Shown here: positions 37,628 to 49,224 of the stretch, one piece after another | Numbering within the stretch: position 1 is the stretch's first letter | How the letters are laid out: every line of letters begins with the position of its first letter | Assembly (NCBI RefSeq): GCF_018687715.1 | Contig: NC_056759.1 | Coordinates: 459,501-523,500 of the forward strand | Direction: 5' to 3' | Length of the DNA stretch: 64,000 nucleotides | DNA from: Carya illinoinensis | Lineage: Eukaryota > Streptophyta > Magnoliopsida > Fagales > Juglandaceae | Position numbers and translations under genes: made by a program | The notes under the pieces: generated by a model | The model's input: the letters and a program-made list of their open reading frames with translations, nothing else | What the model was told of the DNA's origin: nothing | The model's database searches: none

Positions 37628-38516
37628 ACACCAACCAAAAAGACAAAAAAAAAAAAAAGAAGTTATAATCGAGGAGAGCATGGGGACCATAAAGTCATCT
37701 ACAATAATAATAATATTAAGGTTAAAATTAAGAAAATTTATAAAAGATCTCGTTTGTTTTCAAAAGATGAAATAATAAAAGTGGGGAGGCAGCATCCCAT
37801 CCCATGACATGAAATAATAAAAGTATGTCATCATTACTCCAAAGCTATCCAGCACTCGTCTTGAACCATCGCCTAGAAATGGCAGGTTCGTGCTTCAAAA
37901 CTAGCAGGCCATAACCAAATCTCTTCAAACATCATCCCCATCCCTTGCAAAGCTGTTCGCTTTTTTCAAACCCAAAAACAGAAACAAGCAAGTGTACAAA
38001 GAAACCAGAGAGATTTAAACCCAAAAATAAAAATAAAGAAAGAAAGAAAGATATTCCCTGATGCGAAGGCACACAAAATTTGGTCAAAACAATTTCAGAC
38101 TGCATCCATATAACAAAACACAAGGTAACACATAATTTTATAACCCGAATTCTCTCCATCTACCCGCAAATCTCTCTTCCTTTGCCAAATTGACTTATAT
38201 TTCTAGTACTATATATTACAAACCAGCACCAGATTCAACCTTACCAGCGACTCTCCAACATCTTGTTCCTCACCACCCAAAAAACCAAATACTAGAGAAC
38301 AGTCACACAAAAACCTATACGTGAAATAATTGTATATCCAACTCCAAATACTAAATTTCCAAACCTCGTGTAAACACCAGTTTGCGGGCAAAGTGATCAA
38401 GCAGAAATGTTCAATCTGTATAAGGATATTGAAATAATGACATTCCAAACCTCTTACTTAATCCATCCCTAGGCAGCAAGAGAAAGTTTCGAGTGCTTTG
38501 AGCTGACTTCAAATCC
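35593..38516. other. spacer between the two convergent patellin genes
   Basis: Holds both 3' UTRs, an ATA microsatellite (36308-36330), a MITE (36466-36631), poly-T tracts (36428-36438, 37227-37240) and a TC microsatellite (37591-37624). No gene was recognised. Confidence 0.6.
36466..36631. mobile_element. MITE with long terminal inverted repeats and 9-bp target duplication
   Basis: The left arm from 36475 (GAGTAATGCTACATACAGTC, then ATTTTTGCGCACTCCTTGCG) and the reverse complement of the right arm ending at 36622 (GGAAAATTCTATGTGCAATC, then ATTTTTACGGACTCCTTTGT) match over some 60 bp, through ATATGATTGG, around a T-rich loop. The flanks repeat AAAATTAAA (36466-36474 and 36623-36631). A 9-bp duplication suggests a Mutator-type MITE; counting eight bases would also fit hAT. 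Confidence 0.8.
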
Positions 38517-40657
38517 TCAGTCTATGAAGGACTTGATCTTGAACCTGTAAAGAAGCTGCTTCTTTTTTGAGGTCGGGTTATCAACAGTGAGCAATATCTT
38601 GCCTAGTTCACCAACTTTAAAGCTGTTGCTCACCACTGGCTCATCACTTGGGGCCTTCTTCGTGGCTTTTTGTATGATAACAGTATAACCATCTTCAGCT
38701 GTAGGCACAAATTCAGCACCATAGCTCACCTCCCAGCCCACTACTCGAAGCTCCCAAACAATGTTGCATTTCTGCAATTTACCCAATTTCCAATTAGGAG
38801 AAGGATATGATTCTTTTATTTATCACCGATCGTGCATATACGGGCCAAACATTACTAAATAACAACTTAGAATTAGGAGTGGCCAAATAATATGCAGGAC
38901 ACAGAAATTAAAAATGCAATTGGACCTCATAAATTATGATTTCCACCGTTTGCTTAGTTGCTGGTTTTACAGTAACCTCTGCAACTGGATCAGAAGTGCT
39001 GAAATCTGGGTTGCAATCACAATAATCGACACTCAACCCACCATATTGAACTGGCACTTGCTCAGGAGACATGTACCTGATTTACCAAGAGCAATTGAAA
39101 GTCAAACCAGCAGCCAAAAAAGAAGCAAATGCAATTAATCAAAATAAAATGCTCAAAATTGAGTAAAGAAACCGTTCTGTGTGTCCTGTTATGCAAATTA
39201 ATGGACGGAGTCGATTGAGTTGAATAAATGAGTGGATCTCCTCGGTCCATTTTTTAACAGGACACATAGAAGCCCAACTCTTCTAATTGTCTACTAACTT
39301 GAAAAGGGTTTCAGCAGTCTTCGATGGCCCCGTAAAAACAAACTTGCTCTTGGTCCTCTGGGTCAAGAATGGACTGATCATCGTATAGAATGCAAGATAC
39401 CACCAAGGAACATTGATAAACACCTTAAGAAATCAATACCCAAACGAAGCAATCAAATTCATTCACTCCAGTGAATCTAAAGCAAGGTTGCAACCAAACC
39501 TAAACATTAGATATCAACAAAGTCAAGATATATACCTGTTTGGCTACAAATTCGGGATAATTGTCCTGAAGCACCTGAAGAGCCTGTTTGGTGGCCAGCC
39601 TAAGATCGCGCTTTGCGGGTCCCGGAGAGTTTTTGAGGTCATTGACCTGAAAGATGGTGCAAACACCACCAGGACTAAAATCCAGCTTCCTTATACTCCT
39701 CTCCAAGAACTGTATCCTCCACCTCAAGAATTTGGCTCTCTTTTCCTCATCCGAGAACGCTTTTGCATACACCTCTTTATTCTGAAACTCCCCATATACA
39801 TTGTAACACACTGGATGCCCCTCTCTGTCATATCCATGCATAAAGACCACCTTTTCCCACTCGTCCCCGAGATCCTCATCGACAAGCGCATCAATCCCGA
39901 ACTCCTTCCTCCATTTGATGGTGTTCCTGATCATGACAAATGCATCTTTCACTTTAAAATCCCTGGCTCGTAAAAACTTAAGTAGAATCACATCGGTCCT
40001 GTCATCTTTAAGAAGAGGAATCCCCCAAATGGACAATTGCTCTGCTTCTTTCGCTACTTCTTGGGCTTCCTTTTCTGGGTTTTCTTCGATTCTCGGAGTG
40101 GGTTCGGACGGTACGGCTGGTGCATTTTCTAGCTTTATTGGTGCTTCTTGAGCCGAACACTGTTTCTCTGCGTCTTTAGGTGGTGGTGGTGGTGGTGGTG
40201 GTGAGAAAGTGAATCGGTTGCTGTCGAGAGCTTCTTGGACGAGCTGCCTAAGTTCTTGCAGAGACTTTCGCTCAGAATCTGAGAGATCGGCCACGACGTT
40301 GCTCTCCTCCTTGAAAGAAACCAGAGACTGAGGAATCTTTTTGTCCTCGGTCGGCTTCGGTTTTTCAGCCTCAAAAACACCAACCCCTTCTTGGGTAGCC
40401 GAAGTTTTCACCTCGACAACTACAGCGACAGATGGCGGCGGCGGCGGAAGGTCTTCTTTCTCATCCACCACGACCAGGGAGCCAGACTCGGCCACTGGGG
40501 GTGTGGTTGGCTGTTCACATTCACTCTCAGTTACAGAAAGAGACTCAGACTCCGTCACAACCACTGACACGGGTGCTGGTGAGTGATCTATATCAGTAGG
40601 TCGGTCGGAGGTAGCTGGGGCCAGTGGTGGAGAAGGGTTTGGAGTTTCGTCGGCCAT
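38517..40657 (-). CDS. PATL: patellin (Sec14/CRAL-TRIO + GOLD), shorter copy
   Basis: Second patellin, 550 residues. The start is ATG 40657 (MADETPNPSPPLAPATSD). Exons in coding order: 40657-39536, 39423-39299, 39076-38926 and 38771-38517, with the same intron phases as the copy at 33241-35592; the second exon is 125 nt in both. The N-terminal acidic region is about 75 residues shorter and has a run of eight Pro (codons near 40185-40205). CRAL-TRIO-N starts near IWGIPLLKDDRTDVILLKFL, Sec14 near CYNVYGEFQNKEVYAKAF and VFINVPWWYLAFYTMISPFL, and GOLD near GWEVSYGAEFVPTAEDGYTV, ending QLLYRFKIKSFID. The third exon has an inserted Cys/Asp-rich stretch (GGLSVDYCDCNPDFSTSD) where the other copy has GGLKREDEEEFNTADP. 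PATL3-like is my guess from its length and neighbour. Same expected role: lipid-linked trafficking at membranes. Confidence 0.95.
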
Positions 40658-41331
40658 TTTGGAGTGAAATACAGAGAGAGAGAGAGAGACAGAGAGACAA
40701 AGTTGGAAGTGAGTGTCGGGAGGAAAAGAGAGAGAGAATGAGATAGTAATCAACGGAGCAAATTAAAAGAGGGAGGGTCTCGACTCAAAATAAATTAAAT
40801 AATAATTAGCCCCTTCAAAGTTCAAAACTTCAGACACACTCCCTACCCTCACAATTCACATTCACATTCACTGACGGCAGCGACACAGTCGTGGGAGTGA
40901 ACAGAGGAACCGACGCAGAGAGACAGGAAGGAATCCCTCAATCCCAGGTAATTTTTTACCCTTTTTAGTATTTTACCGTTTCACTATCATGTACTTCCAT
41001 GCTTGGGGCGAAAAAAGGTAATCACACGAGCGCTTGGGCCCAAAAGCGAAATCTGGTAAAGCCCAAAAAAATTGAGTAAAGCCCAAAACCCACTATTTTA
41101 TTTTCTATTGTTGAGTAATACTATTTTGATTGAGAAAATCCAGGAACCAATGTATACAACAGGTATCATTTCTCATCAAATTAAATAATAATTTGGCGAG
41201 CGAATCCGCAGAGGCAAAGGGAAAAGCACCAAACGTTACGAACGCATAAATTGCAATTCAATCGAAAATTCCAAAATCAGACGCTATTTCAGTGCCATTA
41301 ATTTAATCGAGAAACCGAGAAGAAGACGGGA
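40658..41331. other. divergent promoter region, patellin / MIC10
   Basis: 674 bp shared 5' region. GA-rich runs at 40676-40700 and 40728-40738 (CT-rich on the patellin coding strand) lie just before the patellin ATG. Non-coding exons could be present: 40860-40950 resembles a 5' UTR followed by a donor-like CAG/GTAATT at 40948. Confidence 0.55.
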
Positions 41332-42661
41332 ATGGCTGAGAAGAAAGAGATCTTGCCTCCCAAATTCGACTTGGGTGTCAAATGGGACGCCTGTCTCGAT
41401 CTGACCCTTCGCCGCTTCGTCTACTCCTCCTTGGCCGGCGCCTTCGGTGGCCTCCTCCTCTTCAGTCCGTTCTCTTCTACCTTTTATGTTTTTTTCTTTC
41501 TTTTATTTTCTAATTTACCCTTTTCGCTGCCGATAAAAAAATATACTAGGAACAGGAATGGAAGCTGAAGTTTAAATATTCTCCTCCCTCCTTTGTTATT
41601 ACATTTTCTCTCCAACTAAACAAATATATTGGGAGTAACTCTTTGATTTCTGTATTTGTATTGGATTCAGAATTTTTCCGTAGGCTAGCAATTAACTGGT
41701 TAAATTGATTTCTACTGGCTGACTTCTTTTTAAAAGTTACTACTTTGATAATTCTGGTAACAGCAATGGTATTTGTTTTGATACTTCTTAAGAAGGGCTT
41801 TGGAATCCATCCTGGCGACACCCTTTAGGTTCTGGTTTATAAACTGTGACTGAAGTACCTTGTTTATAGAATATGTTAATAGCTACAGCTCCCAAACAAT
41901 GCAGGCAGGCAGGCAGGCTTAAGTTCTTTTGAGCTGCTCAAAATGCCAATGCTGAGACCATATAATTGAATGGATGTCTACGGATTGATTTTGTTGCACT
42001 GATATAACGATATTAAAACGCCTTGGAATTCTGTTGTTATTAAGCTATAATCTTGATCCATGTATTATGATTTGTCATGCCAGGGACTCCTGTTACTCGC
42101 TGGGCATCTGTAGCTTTTGGTGCTGGAGTAGGCATTGGATCTGCATACTCGGACTGTTCTCGTTTATTGGATGGCACTCCGCCAAAGTTGACAGCTCCTA
42201 AGAGCACAGAGACTCCTGTTCTTCAGGTAGACATGTCTTTCGAAGATGATAAGTATTAAAGTATATGTGGATAGTAATGAGAGATCTATCCTGTTATGTG
42301 AAGAGTCAATGGGGTCTGATTTTGAAGCTTAGGCTGTTAAATAGGTAAAAAGTAATCACCGTCACAAGAAGAGCAAAATGCGAATTAATTTGAATGTAAA
42401 AGCGTTAGAGTAGTGTGGGATGACTCAACCCTAGGGATAGTTCCGGGGTTCTCCTCAAAGCAGAACTTTTAACATATACAGCCACAGGAAGCAAGAGTTG
42501 AAGGAAATGACGTACATGGTAACCAATAATATATTGACCTTTAATGCTATTACTTCATTATTGTTTTTGGCTACAGCATATGCATTTCAAAGAAGAAATT
42601 GGGTGCTTATTATCGATTCCATGTTATTCTTTCCTTTCAGGAAGCTGGGAATGAGAACTGA
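41332..42661 (+). CDS. MIC10: MICOS complex subunit MIC10
   Basis: Small inner-mitochondrial-membrane protein that shapes cristae junctions. Exons 41332-41464, 42084-42226 and 42641-42661 join to 98 residues, the usual plant size. The first exon reads PPKFDLGVKWDACLDLTLRR, then a glycine-rich membrane segment (FVYSSLAGAFGGLLLF). After the junction (codon R split 1/2) come TPVTRWASVAFGAGVGIGSA and YSDCSRLLD, giving the second membrane segment with the GxGxGxG-type motif needed for oligomerisation. The last exon codes only EAGNEN and the stop. The first donor is the weak GTCCGT. If the second intron were kept, the protein would instead gain VDMSFEDDKY and stop at 42259. Confidence 0.93.
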
Positions 42662-43414
42662 TTCACTTGAAGCGAAGCGAAGGTACTCCCAATTTGGCTG
42701 GCTGGGAAAATCAGAACTTGATGGATATTGCTTTGTGGTTTTTGAACGTGGTACAAACATTGTTCTTGATGGAGAAACGTAATCCGGTGTAGTTGGGGAT
42801 TCTAGTTTGTTTTGTTGCATAATCCTATTTTATGGGGATGGAGGTTTGGAGTTTTGTTTTGGAGAAGAATAGGAAAAAGGAACTGTATTTTTCATCCATG
42901 TGATCTGAGAACTTTCGGTTTTCACTTCTTTATAATAAATTTGGGGTACTGAAATCATGAATTGAGTCGCGTTAGGACAAGGTGAAATAGTCAAAAAGAA
43001 TTATGTTAAACGTCAAGAAATCGAATTAAGCTGAGCATAGGATGTTTCCCATCTGGATTTGGATAAACCATTAATTATTTGTGGATCTTTAAATCCATAA
43101 GATATCACTTTGGCCCCTCAAAATAAGATTTGTGATTGGCAATGTAGCATGTCATATCCACCCTTGCGCTTGCAATCGCAATCGATCAAATTACCATCTA
43201 AACTAACCTTGGATGAGGCAAGAGTGTAATCTGTGAAAACTATCAAGTAAATCCTCGACAATTGTCATCAAAAGAAAGCCCGAAACTTACTTAAAACACT
43301 AGCGGATTTTTTTTATTTTATAAATATTTGGAGATAATAGCACCAGAATTCTAAACCGGACAATCTTCAAAACACAATAACATACAAAAAAGAGGGCGGA
43401 GAGGGGGTGGAGAA
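42662..43414. other. convergent spacer MIC10 / thymidylate kinase
   Basis: Both 3' UTRs. A possible MIC10 poly(A) signal AATAAA lies near 42935. Nothing else was recognised. Confidence 0.55.
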
Positions 43415-46400
43415 TTAAATTGACCAGAGGTTGGAAAGGGGTTTGCCGTTCTGGCATGTGGTGATGCAATCCAATACAATATTTTGCAGCTGTTTCTCGA
43501 TATCTTCCATAGGTTGGCAAGCATCAATTATCTGTAGTCAAATCACAAATACAAGTTCAACACTTGAAGCAATCCATACATATGGGGTTCGAGGGGAAAG
43601 GGTACAATAAAATCCAAAAACAAACTTCCACTAAACAGAAGGCCAACTAGGCCAGTGTCGGACACATTGATCAGTTGAGTATAGGAGGTCTAACGCCGGG
43701 TCTTCAATTCCAAAAAAATAATTCCCGCAATATGGACAGAAACCAACAAGCAACAAAACTTCAAAATGGAATATTTGCTTTTGCTGTCTAAGCTATAGCT
43801 TCCCACTAATAAAAAAAGCTCTAAGCTATAACTCTCTCTCTCTTGATGTGAAACCTCACTAAGACAGATCCCTTCGAACCCACCCATAGGAAGTAAACCC
43901 CGAATATCCGAACTTATCTGCAAGGACCATGAATCAGGTAATTTGAGGAATCTCCTAGTATGAAATCACTAGGCTACCCTTTGACCACTAGGCTCACTCA
44001 ATCCTATCCATTCACCACTAGGCCACCCCCTAATGGGTTGCATTATCAATAAAATGCTACATAAAAGAACAAAAATCCAAAATTAAAATTGAGGGGAATT
44101 AATGAACAGAAATACTTAGAGAGCAAGTGAGACTACCATCTAAAGCACAATATTAAAAATTTTAAAATATAGATTGAAGAAAGGAAAAAGATTGCAAACT
44201 GAAAATCAATCAATAACAAAACTCTAGATTAGCTGTATTACCATCACGGCGTACAAGTGGGTTAATATAAAACTATACTGCAAAACTATAACAACGGGGG
44301 ATAATGTGCAACTTCTCAATCACACAGTATTATAACCTGAGACCATCACAACCATGAGCCAGAACATGCAACTTCTCAATCACAGAGTATATCTGGTCGA
44401 AACGTTATATTACCTTCCAGGAAGCATCATGAAGGTCCTGATAGCATTGGGCAACTTTCCTCTGAAACTCGAGCTGCTCATATCTCTCACTTCCATATCC
44501 TCCTCTTCCTGCAGCTTGCTGAAATTTTGAAAAGACTTCTCATTCCAAGAAGCATGCAAGTCTGCATGTATGAATGCATATGTGTTTGTGTGCGTGCACA
44601 CACCATAGAAGGGTATGGATTTATGGATATAGCTTGTATAGATATGTGATGGGCACATAAGCATGTCAGTGTGTATCAGGTTCATCTTCCACCATTATTA
44701 TACCCTAATACAGTTTTTCTTATAGGTATACCCTAATATGATTTCTATGACAATGAACAGAAGTACCATTTTATTTCGACAAATGCGAAAGGTAAATCAG
44801 CATTTCAATATAAACCTGTCATTCATTACATTGATTTTCAACACCTAGAACATCATACAAATGCAAAACCAGTCTTTACAAAATATCGCAGAGGACCAAT
44901 GGAAAGTCATCCAATTTCACAGAATCATCCAACTCAGATGACATGGGTATGTGTGTCTCAATACACAGGTTAGGCAAAAGTGAACACTCAAATCTTTCAG
45001 AGCAAAGTTAACTAGCACTCAGGCAGGACAGTTTCATGCCTCAAACAACATTTAAAGAAAGTATGCTACCTGTAGAACTGGAAGAAACAGATCCTGATAA
45101 TAGGGATGAAGTCATTGTTATGTAAATCAACATAATGATAACAACTTACTTCTGGCTGTATGTCAAGATACAGTACGAGATCTGGAGCCAGCAACCCAAT
45201 CTCTGGTGCCTGCAAAAGAAGACCTCATTTTGAACAAGAAACTCTAAAGCATTTACTTCATCTAAGAACAGTTTGAACCATGTTTGCACCTTACACCATT
45301 CAACACCAAGTCCTTTGGCGGATGAGAAAGCCACTCCAGAATAAGAATAACGGTCAACAATGAGGGTGGTTCCAGTCTTCAGTTTAGTTTCCATCAATGA
45401 TCTGTGTATGCATTACGCGTAACTGAGTACAAGTCCAACCACTGTAAAAATTGTGCTCGTGTACATAGTCACAATTCTTCACATGAAATAACTTTTCAGA
45501 AGGAAAAATAAAACCAAGTTGTTTTTCTTTCTAAAAGGTACAATGAAATTCATTCATATCATTAGCATAATTTAAGTTAATTTTCCAGTTTCAAGAGCTT
45601 CTGTAACAACAAGCTCCCTGATACCTCCAACATTTCCACATTGCATACAATGGCTCAAGCCACGTGATCATGATCTTGCTATGAACTAAGACACCATACA
45701 CAACTAAAGAAAGCTATCAACTAAATAAAGCTATCTCCCACATGCTTCCCAGCTTAAACAGGAACATATATAGTACTTAAATGCCGAATTGCAGGCAGCC
45801 TATAGACCAAGTGCATGCCACCCACCAATGATTGATAGCAAAGAAATTAAAACAGAGTAGAACCTTAAGGCCTGTAACAGGATTGAGCATCTAATGCTTG
45901 CACTGAATATTTTATTATCAAATGCTGGAATTTTTGTTTTCCTTCTTCCTTTTTGGATATGCATGAGAAAAAGAACAAATAAGGAACTGCTCTTAGAACA
46001 AACAAAGAGTTCAGCTTATATAAAAAAATCCCACAAACCAGAACACAGCAAGCTGCACAAGAACGAGAAAACAAACCTCCTCTCCCAACGATTTGCACTG
46101 AAAAGAAGATGGATTGTGTGATCATCCAATTGTGATTTGTTGGAAAGATATGATGATATCATTTGCCCAACATTCGTGCTTCTGTCTGGAAATCGCCATA
46201 ATTCAGCTGAATGTCCCAGTCTTTCCAAGTATTTGAGTAGGCTACTAGACTGTGAAGTCTTCCCACTACGATCCAAGCCTTCTAGAACAATCAAGGCACC
46301 TCTTGACTCACTGTTGCCACTAGTAACGATTGAATTGTGGGTCGTTGCCATTCGAATCTGCCTATTTGGATACTTTTGAGGAAACTTTAATCGAGCTTTC

Positions 46401-47670
46401 AATAAATTTCCTAACGCTGATCCTCCAACATACCTAGAGAATAAAAAAACCTATTGATAAAAAAGGCTTTAAATGATAGAAATATAGTAGTACAGTAACT
46501 TACTAAGTCAAAGTTTAAGTTTTTCTTTAGTGCAGATTTGACAAAATACCAATGCCCACTCAACCCAAGACTACTACACTTATTAAGCACATGGGGTTTT
46601 TTGTTGAAAAAAAATGTGAGCCCAAAATTCAAAATTGCATTTTCTCCTCTTTTCCTCTACTTTTTTATTTTTATTTTTTATAAGTCCTCTTTTCCTCTAC
46701 TTTCCTGGCAACCAAAATGAGAATTCACATTTTTCTTTCTTTGATGATGGGGGAACCACCCCACGACTGAGCCCTTAGGACTCACCCATGGAACCTAAAT
46801 CCCCAGGGAGACTAACACAGCAACATACCGCCATGGCCTCCCACTTAAATCACAATTTAATTCCAGGGGGAATTGAACCTGTGACATGAGGCACATGGAC
46901 ACAAGTTCACCCTTACCAGTTGGGCTACCCACAGGTTTTCCACCATAGCCAACAAACTTCACACAAAAGATTAAATCAGGAAAAGAAAGAAGTCAAGGCA
47001 GAAGTAAGGGGAGTATTACTTACAAAGCCCTGGAGGGTGTGAGACAGCAGACATGGGTCATGTCCCTCCAAAGACTAGAAACTGCAACCCATAATATGCA
47101 TAAATCAAACAACTTCAGATCCAACTCAGTGGAACACACTTCGAATAAAATAACTCTTAAAGAGACAAAAGAAACAATGAGATGGACGTGTCAATTAACC
47201 CAACTGATCGATGTGTGCGTGTGCGTGTGCGTGTGTGAGTGTGAGAGAGAGACAGAGAGAGAACCCAACTATCAAAGCTTGTAATTAGATGAGAGTTGTA
47301 ATTATTCGGGGCTAAATTGTCCATAATTTCTGCCATAGATCCTATATAAAATAATTAGCTTCGAGAAAAACAAAAAAAACAAAAAACTGAATGATCACGA
47401 AGGGGAAAAAAGACCGAAATTTCTGGTTACTTGTAATCGAAAATATGTTTTCAGAATGAGAATAAAAACTGGTTTTTTCTTGTTTCTCAGAAAAGGTAGT
47501 CATTAGAAAGCTGCGATTTAGAAAATTTTAAGAAGTAAGTGGATCGCATTCTACTAAATAGGAACACAAAATAAGAAGAAGCAAAATATGAAGAAGGAAA
47601 TTCTACAAAATTCATTGAATCAGTAAAGAAAGAAACAAATGTGAGAGGCCAATTACCAAACCATTTTCAT
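43415..47670 (-). CDS. thymidylate kinase (dTMP kinase)
   Basis: Phosphorylates dTMP to dTDP with ATP in dTTP synthesis; plant forms can serve nucleus/cytosol and mitochondria. Exons in coding order: 47670-47657 (14 nt), 46433-46077, 45401-45290, 45209-45150, 44518-44414 and 43531-43415, all in phase, 254 residues. The P-loop is GLDRSGKTS at 57-65, DRY at 140-142 ([20 protein letters not shown]), then [15 protein letters not shown], and the LID region [18 protein letters not shown]. The tiny first exon codes MKMVW(split) and fits by phase only, so this start is moderately sure; it gives a basic N-terminus that could be a mitochondrial presequence. The in-frame ATG at 46351 (MATTHNS) would give a 222-residue cytosolic form. 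Intron 1 carries a SINE. Confidence 0.9.
43860..44040 (-). mobile_element. possible SINE fragment in the last thymidylate kinase intron
   Basis: On the minus strand, TGGCCTAGTGGTGAA at about 44010-44024 resembles a tRNA-derived A box and GGGTTCGAAG at about 43875 a B box. Spacing is larger than in a canonical SINE head and copies of CCTAGTGGT are repeated, so this is a weak call. Confidence 0.35.
46742..46936 (-). mobile_element. tRNA-derived SINE in thymidylate kinase intron 1
   Basis: Read on the minus strand it opens GTGGGTAGCCCAACTGGTAA, containing an A box (TAGCCCAACTGG), followed about 35 bp later by a perfect B box (GGTTCAATTCC). The body then runs to a 3' end at an AAAGAAAGAAAAATG tail (46728-46742). 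This is an RNA polymerase III promoter layout typical of plant SINEs. It sits on the same strand as the host gene, in the intron between the 14-nt exon and exon 2. Confidence 0.75.
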
Positions 47671-47952
47671 TAGGATTTGTAGTTCTCGTTCGATTTCTGA
47701 TATTACAGCAGACGCGTATCCCTTTATCTCGATCTCTTCTGCTTATTTCTCTTTTCGTCTTTCAGGGTTTCCGGAAGTCATAAGAGTTCAGATTTCAGAC
47801 TACAGAAATTTTTCTTTTCAGGAAGGGCGCGGCAATTTGTACCCGTACCAGTCATTCAGTTCGGGCCGAAACCCATTGGTTCTCAATAGTCCATACCCGA
47901 CTCTCACTTTTATAATGTTTACTTTGGATTGACCCATTAAAAACTTGTTAAT

Positions 47953-48335
47953 TGTTATAAAACTATCGAAATGAGAGAGAGAGATAGAACTCAGACAAGT
48001 TATGAAACTTATGAATTTCTTAAAGAATTCAACGATATATATAGGCGTACAAAGGGAACTATGCCAGTTACTATGCAGTACTATGCTGGTACTATGCATT
48101 GTGCGATGTCGGCCATTTACTATGCCAGTTACTATACAATACTATGCTGGCACTATGCGCACTGTGCGATGTCGGCCATTTACTATGCTAGTTACTATGC
48201 AGTACTATGCTGGCACTATGCATACTGTGCGATGTCGGCCATTTACTATGCCAGTTACTATGCTGGCACTATGCACTGTGCATTTGACTTCTAGCTCAAG
48301 GTGGTCATACAATTTTACAATGTTATTTTACAACA
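47953..48335 (-). repeat. LTR (element 3' end), 383 bp
   Basis: Starts TG and ends CA. Contains about three and a half copies of the 63-bp ACTATGCCAGTTACTATGCA unit (48059-48290). Shorter than its partner because it has only a short GA stretch and fewer minisatellite units. Confidence 0.93.
48059..48290. repeat. 63-bp minisatellite inside the left LTR
   Basis: Units at 48059-48119, 48120-48182 and 48183-48245 plus a partial one. Each holds GTACTATGCTGGCACTATGC and ends GTGCGATGTCGGCCATTT. The frames across it are repeat artefacts, not genes. Confidence 0.9.
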
Positions 48336-48345
48336 CTCCCCCTTT
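48336..48345 (-). other. polypurine tract of the Copia element
   Basis: Minus-strand AAAGGGGGAG immediately before the LTR, the usual plus-strand primer site for reverse transcription; it fixes the orientation of the element. Confidence 0.75.
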
Positions 48346-49116
48346 GGATGACCACATATAATGAATATGCCTCGTTAAAACCTTGCCAAGGAAAAACCCT
48401 GTGGGAAAAAACCAATGACGAAGGAAAAAGAGTACAATATTCATGTGTATCGTAAAATGCTTTAAGATTGCCTCATTAAAACCTTGCGAAGGAAAACCCA
48501 GTGGGATAAAACCTTAGCGAAGGAAAAAGAGTACAATCAGCATAAGTCTTCAAGACGTTACTCCCCCTGAAAAGTGCATGATAAAAGATCTTCAAGTCTC
48601 CGCATTCCAATGTTCTATACAATCTTCTTAAATGTTGCAGTTGGTAATGCTTTTGTGAATAAATCTGCCAGATTATCACTTGACCGTACCTTCTTGATAT
48701 CAATTTCAACTTTCTTCTCATGAATTGCAATGATCTTCTTGTGTGTATCTGAAAGATAACTCGCATCTGTACATCCAACTAACTGTGAACTTGATCCATG
48801 TTGATAAAATAATCACAACTGGATCTTTCTGCTCATCACTACTCTTCTGGAGTTGTACTCTTCTGGAGTTCTTGTAAATAACACAGTTAGTGGAGAATTC
48901 ATCAACATTAAACCGCTAACCTCATTTTTTAATAAAAACGGTGGCCAGCCTTTTAAGATCAGACAAGCACCGCGGATTTTCAACTCCTCTGTAGGTGTCA
49001 GGCGTGCTGTCAGGCATCGCAGCTGTTAGACGTGCTGTCAAGCGCCGCAGAGCTATGAATCTATATTTCGTCTCTTTTCTCTTGCTTCACGAGAGATGTT
49101 GTATCATAATTTTCTC

Positions 49117-49124
49117 TATAAAAG
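49117..49124 (+). promoter_or_regulatory. TATA box of the opposite-strand unit
   Basis: TATAAAAG about 100 nt before the ATG at 49225. It is followed by a CT-rich leader in which TCTGCATTTTTACTCTGCAA is duplicated in tandem (about 49176-49224). Confidence 0.5.
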
Positions 49125-49224
49125 AGATATTCAGCTCATTTTCATTCACATCTCATCTTCTTCACTTTTCTGTAATCATACTGCATTTTTACTCTGCAAT
49201 CTCTTTCTGCATTTTTACTCTGCA

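Noticed and set aside
46352..46402. Thymidylate kinase starting at 46402
   Set aside because: That codon is TTG; the real choices are the ATG in the small exon at 47670 or the ATG at 46351.
46870..46936. A tRNA gene on the minus strand
   Set aside because: A and B boxes are present but no cloverleaf with acceptor stem could be drawn; the unit continues as a SINE body.
48002..48361. Frames of about 110 residues rich in Tyr, Ala, Met and Cys in both LTRs
   Set aside because: They are translations of the 63-bp minisatellite, which is open in several frames by periodicity.
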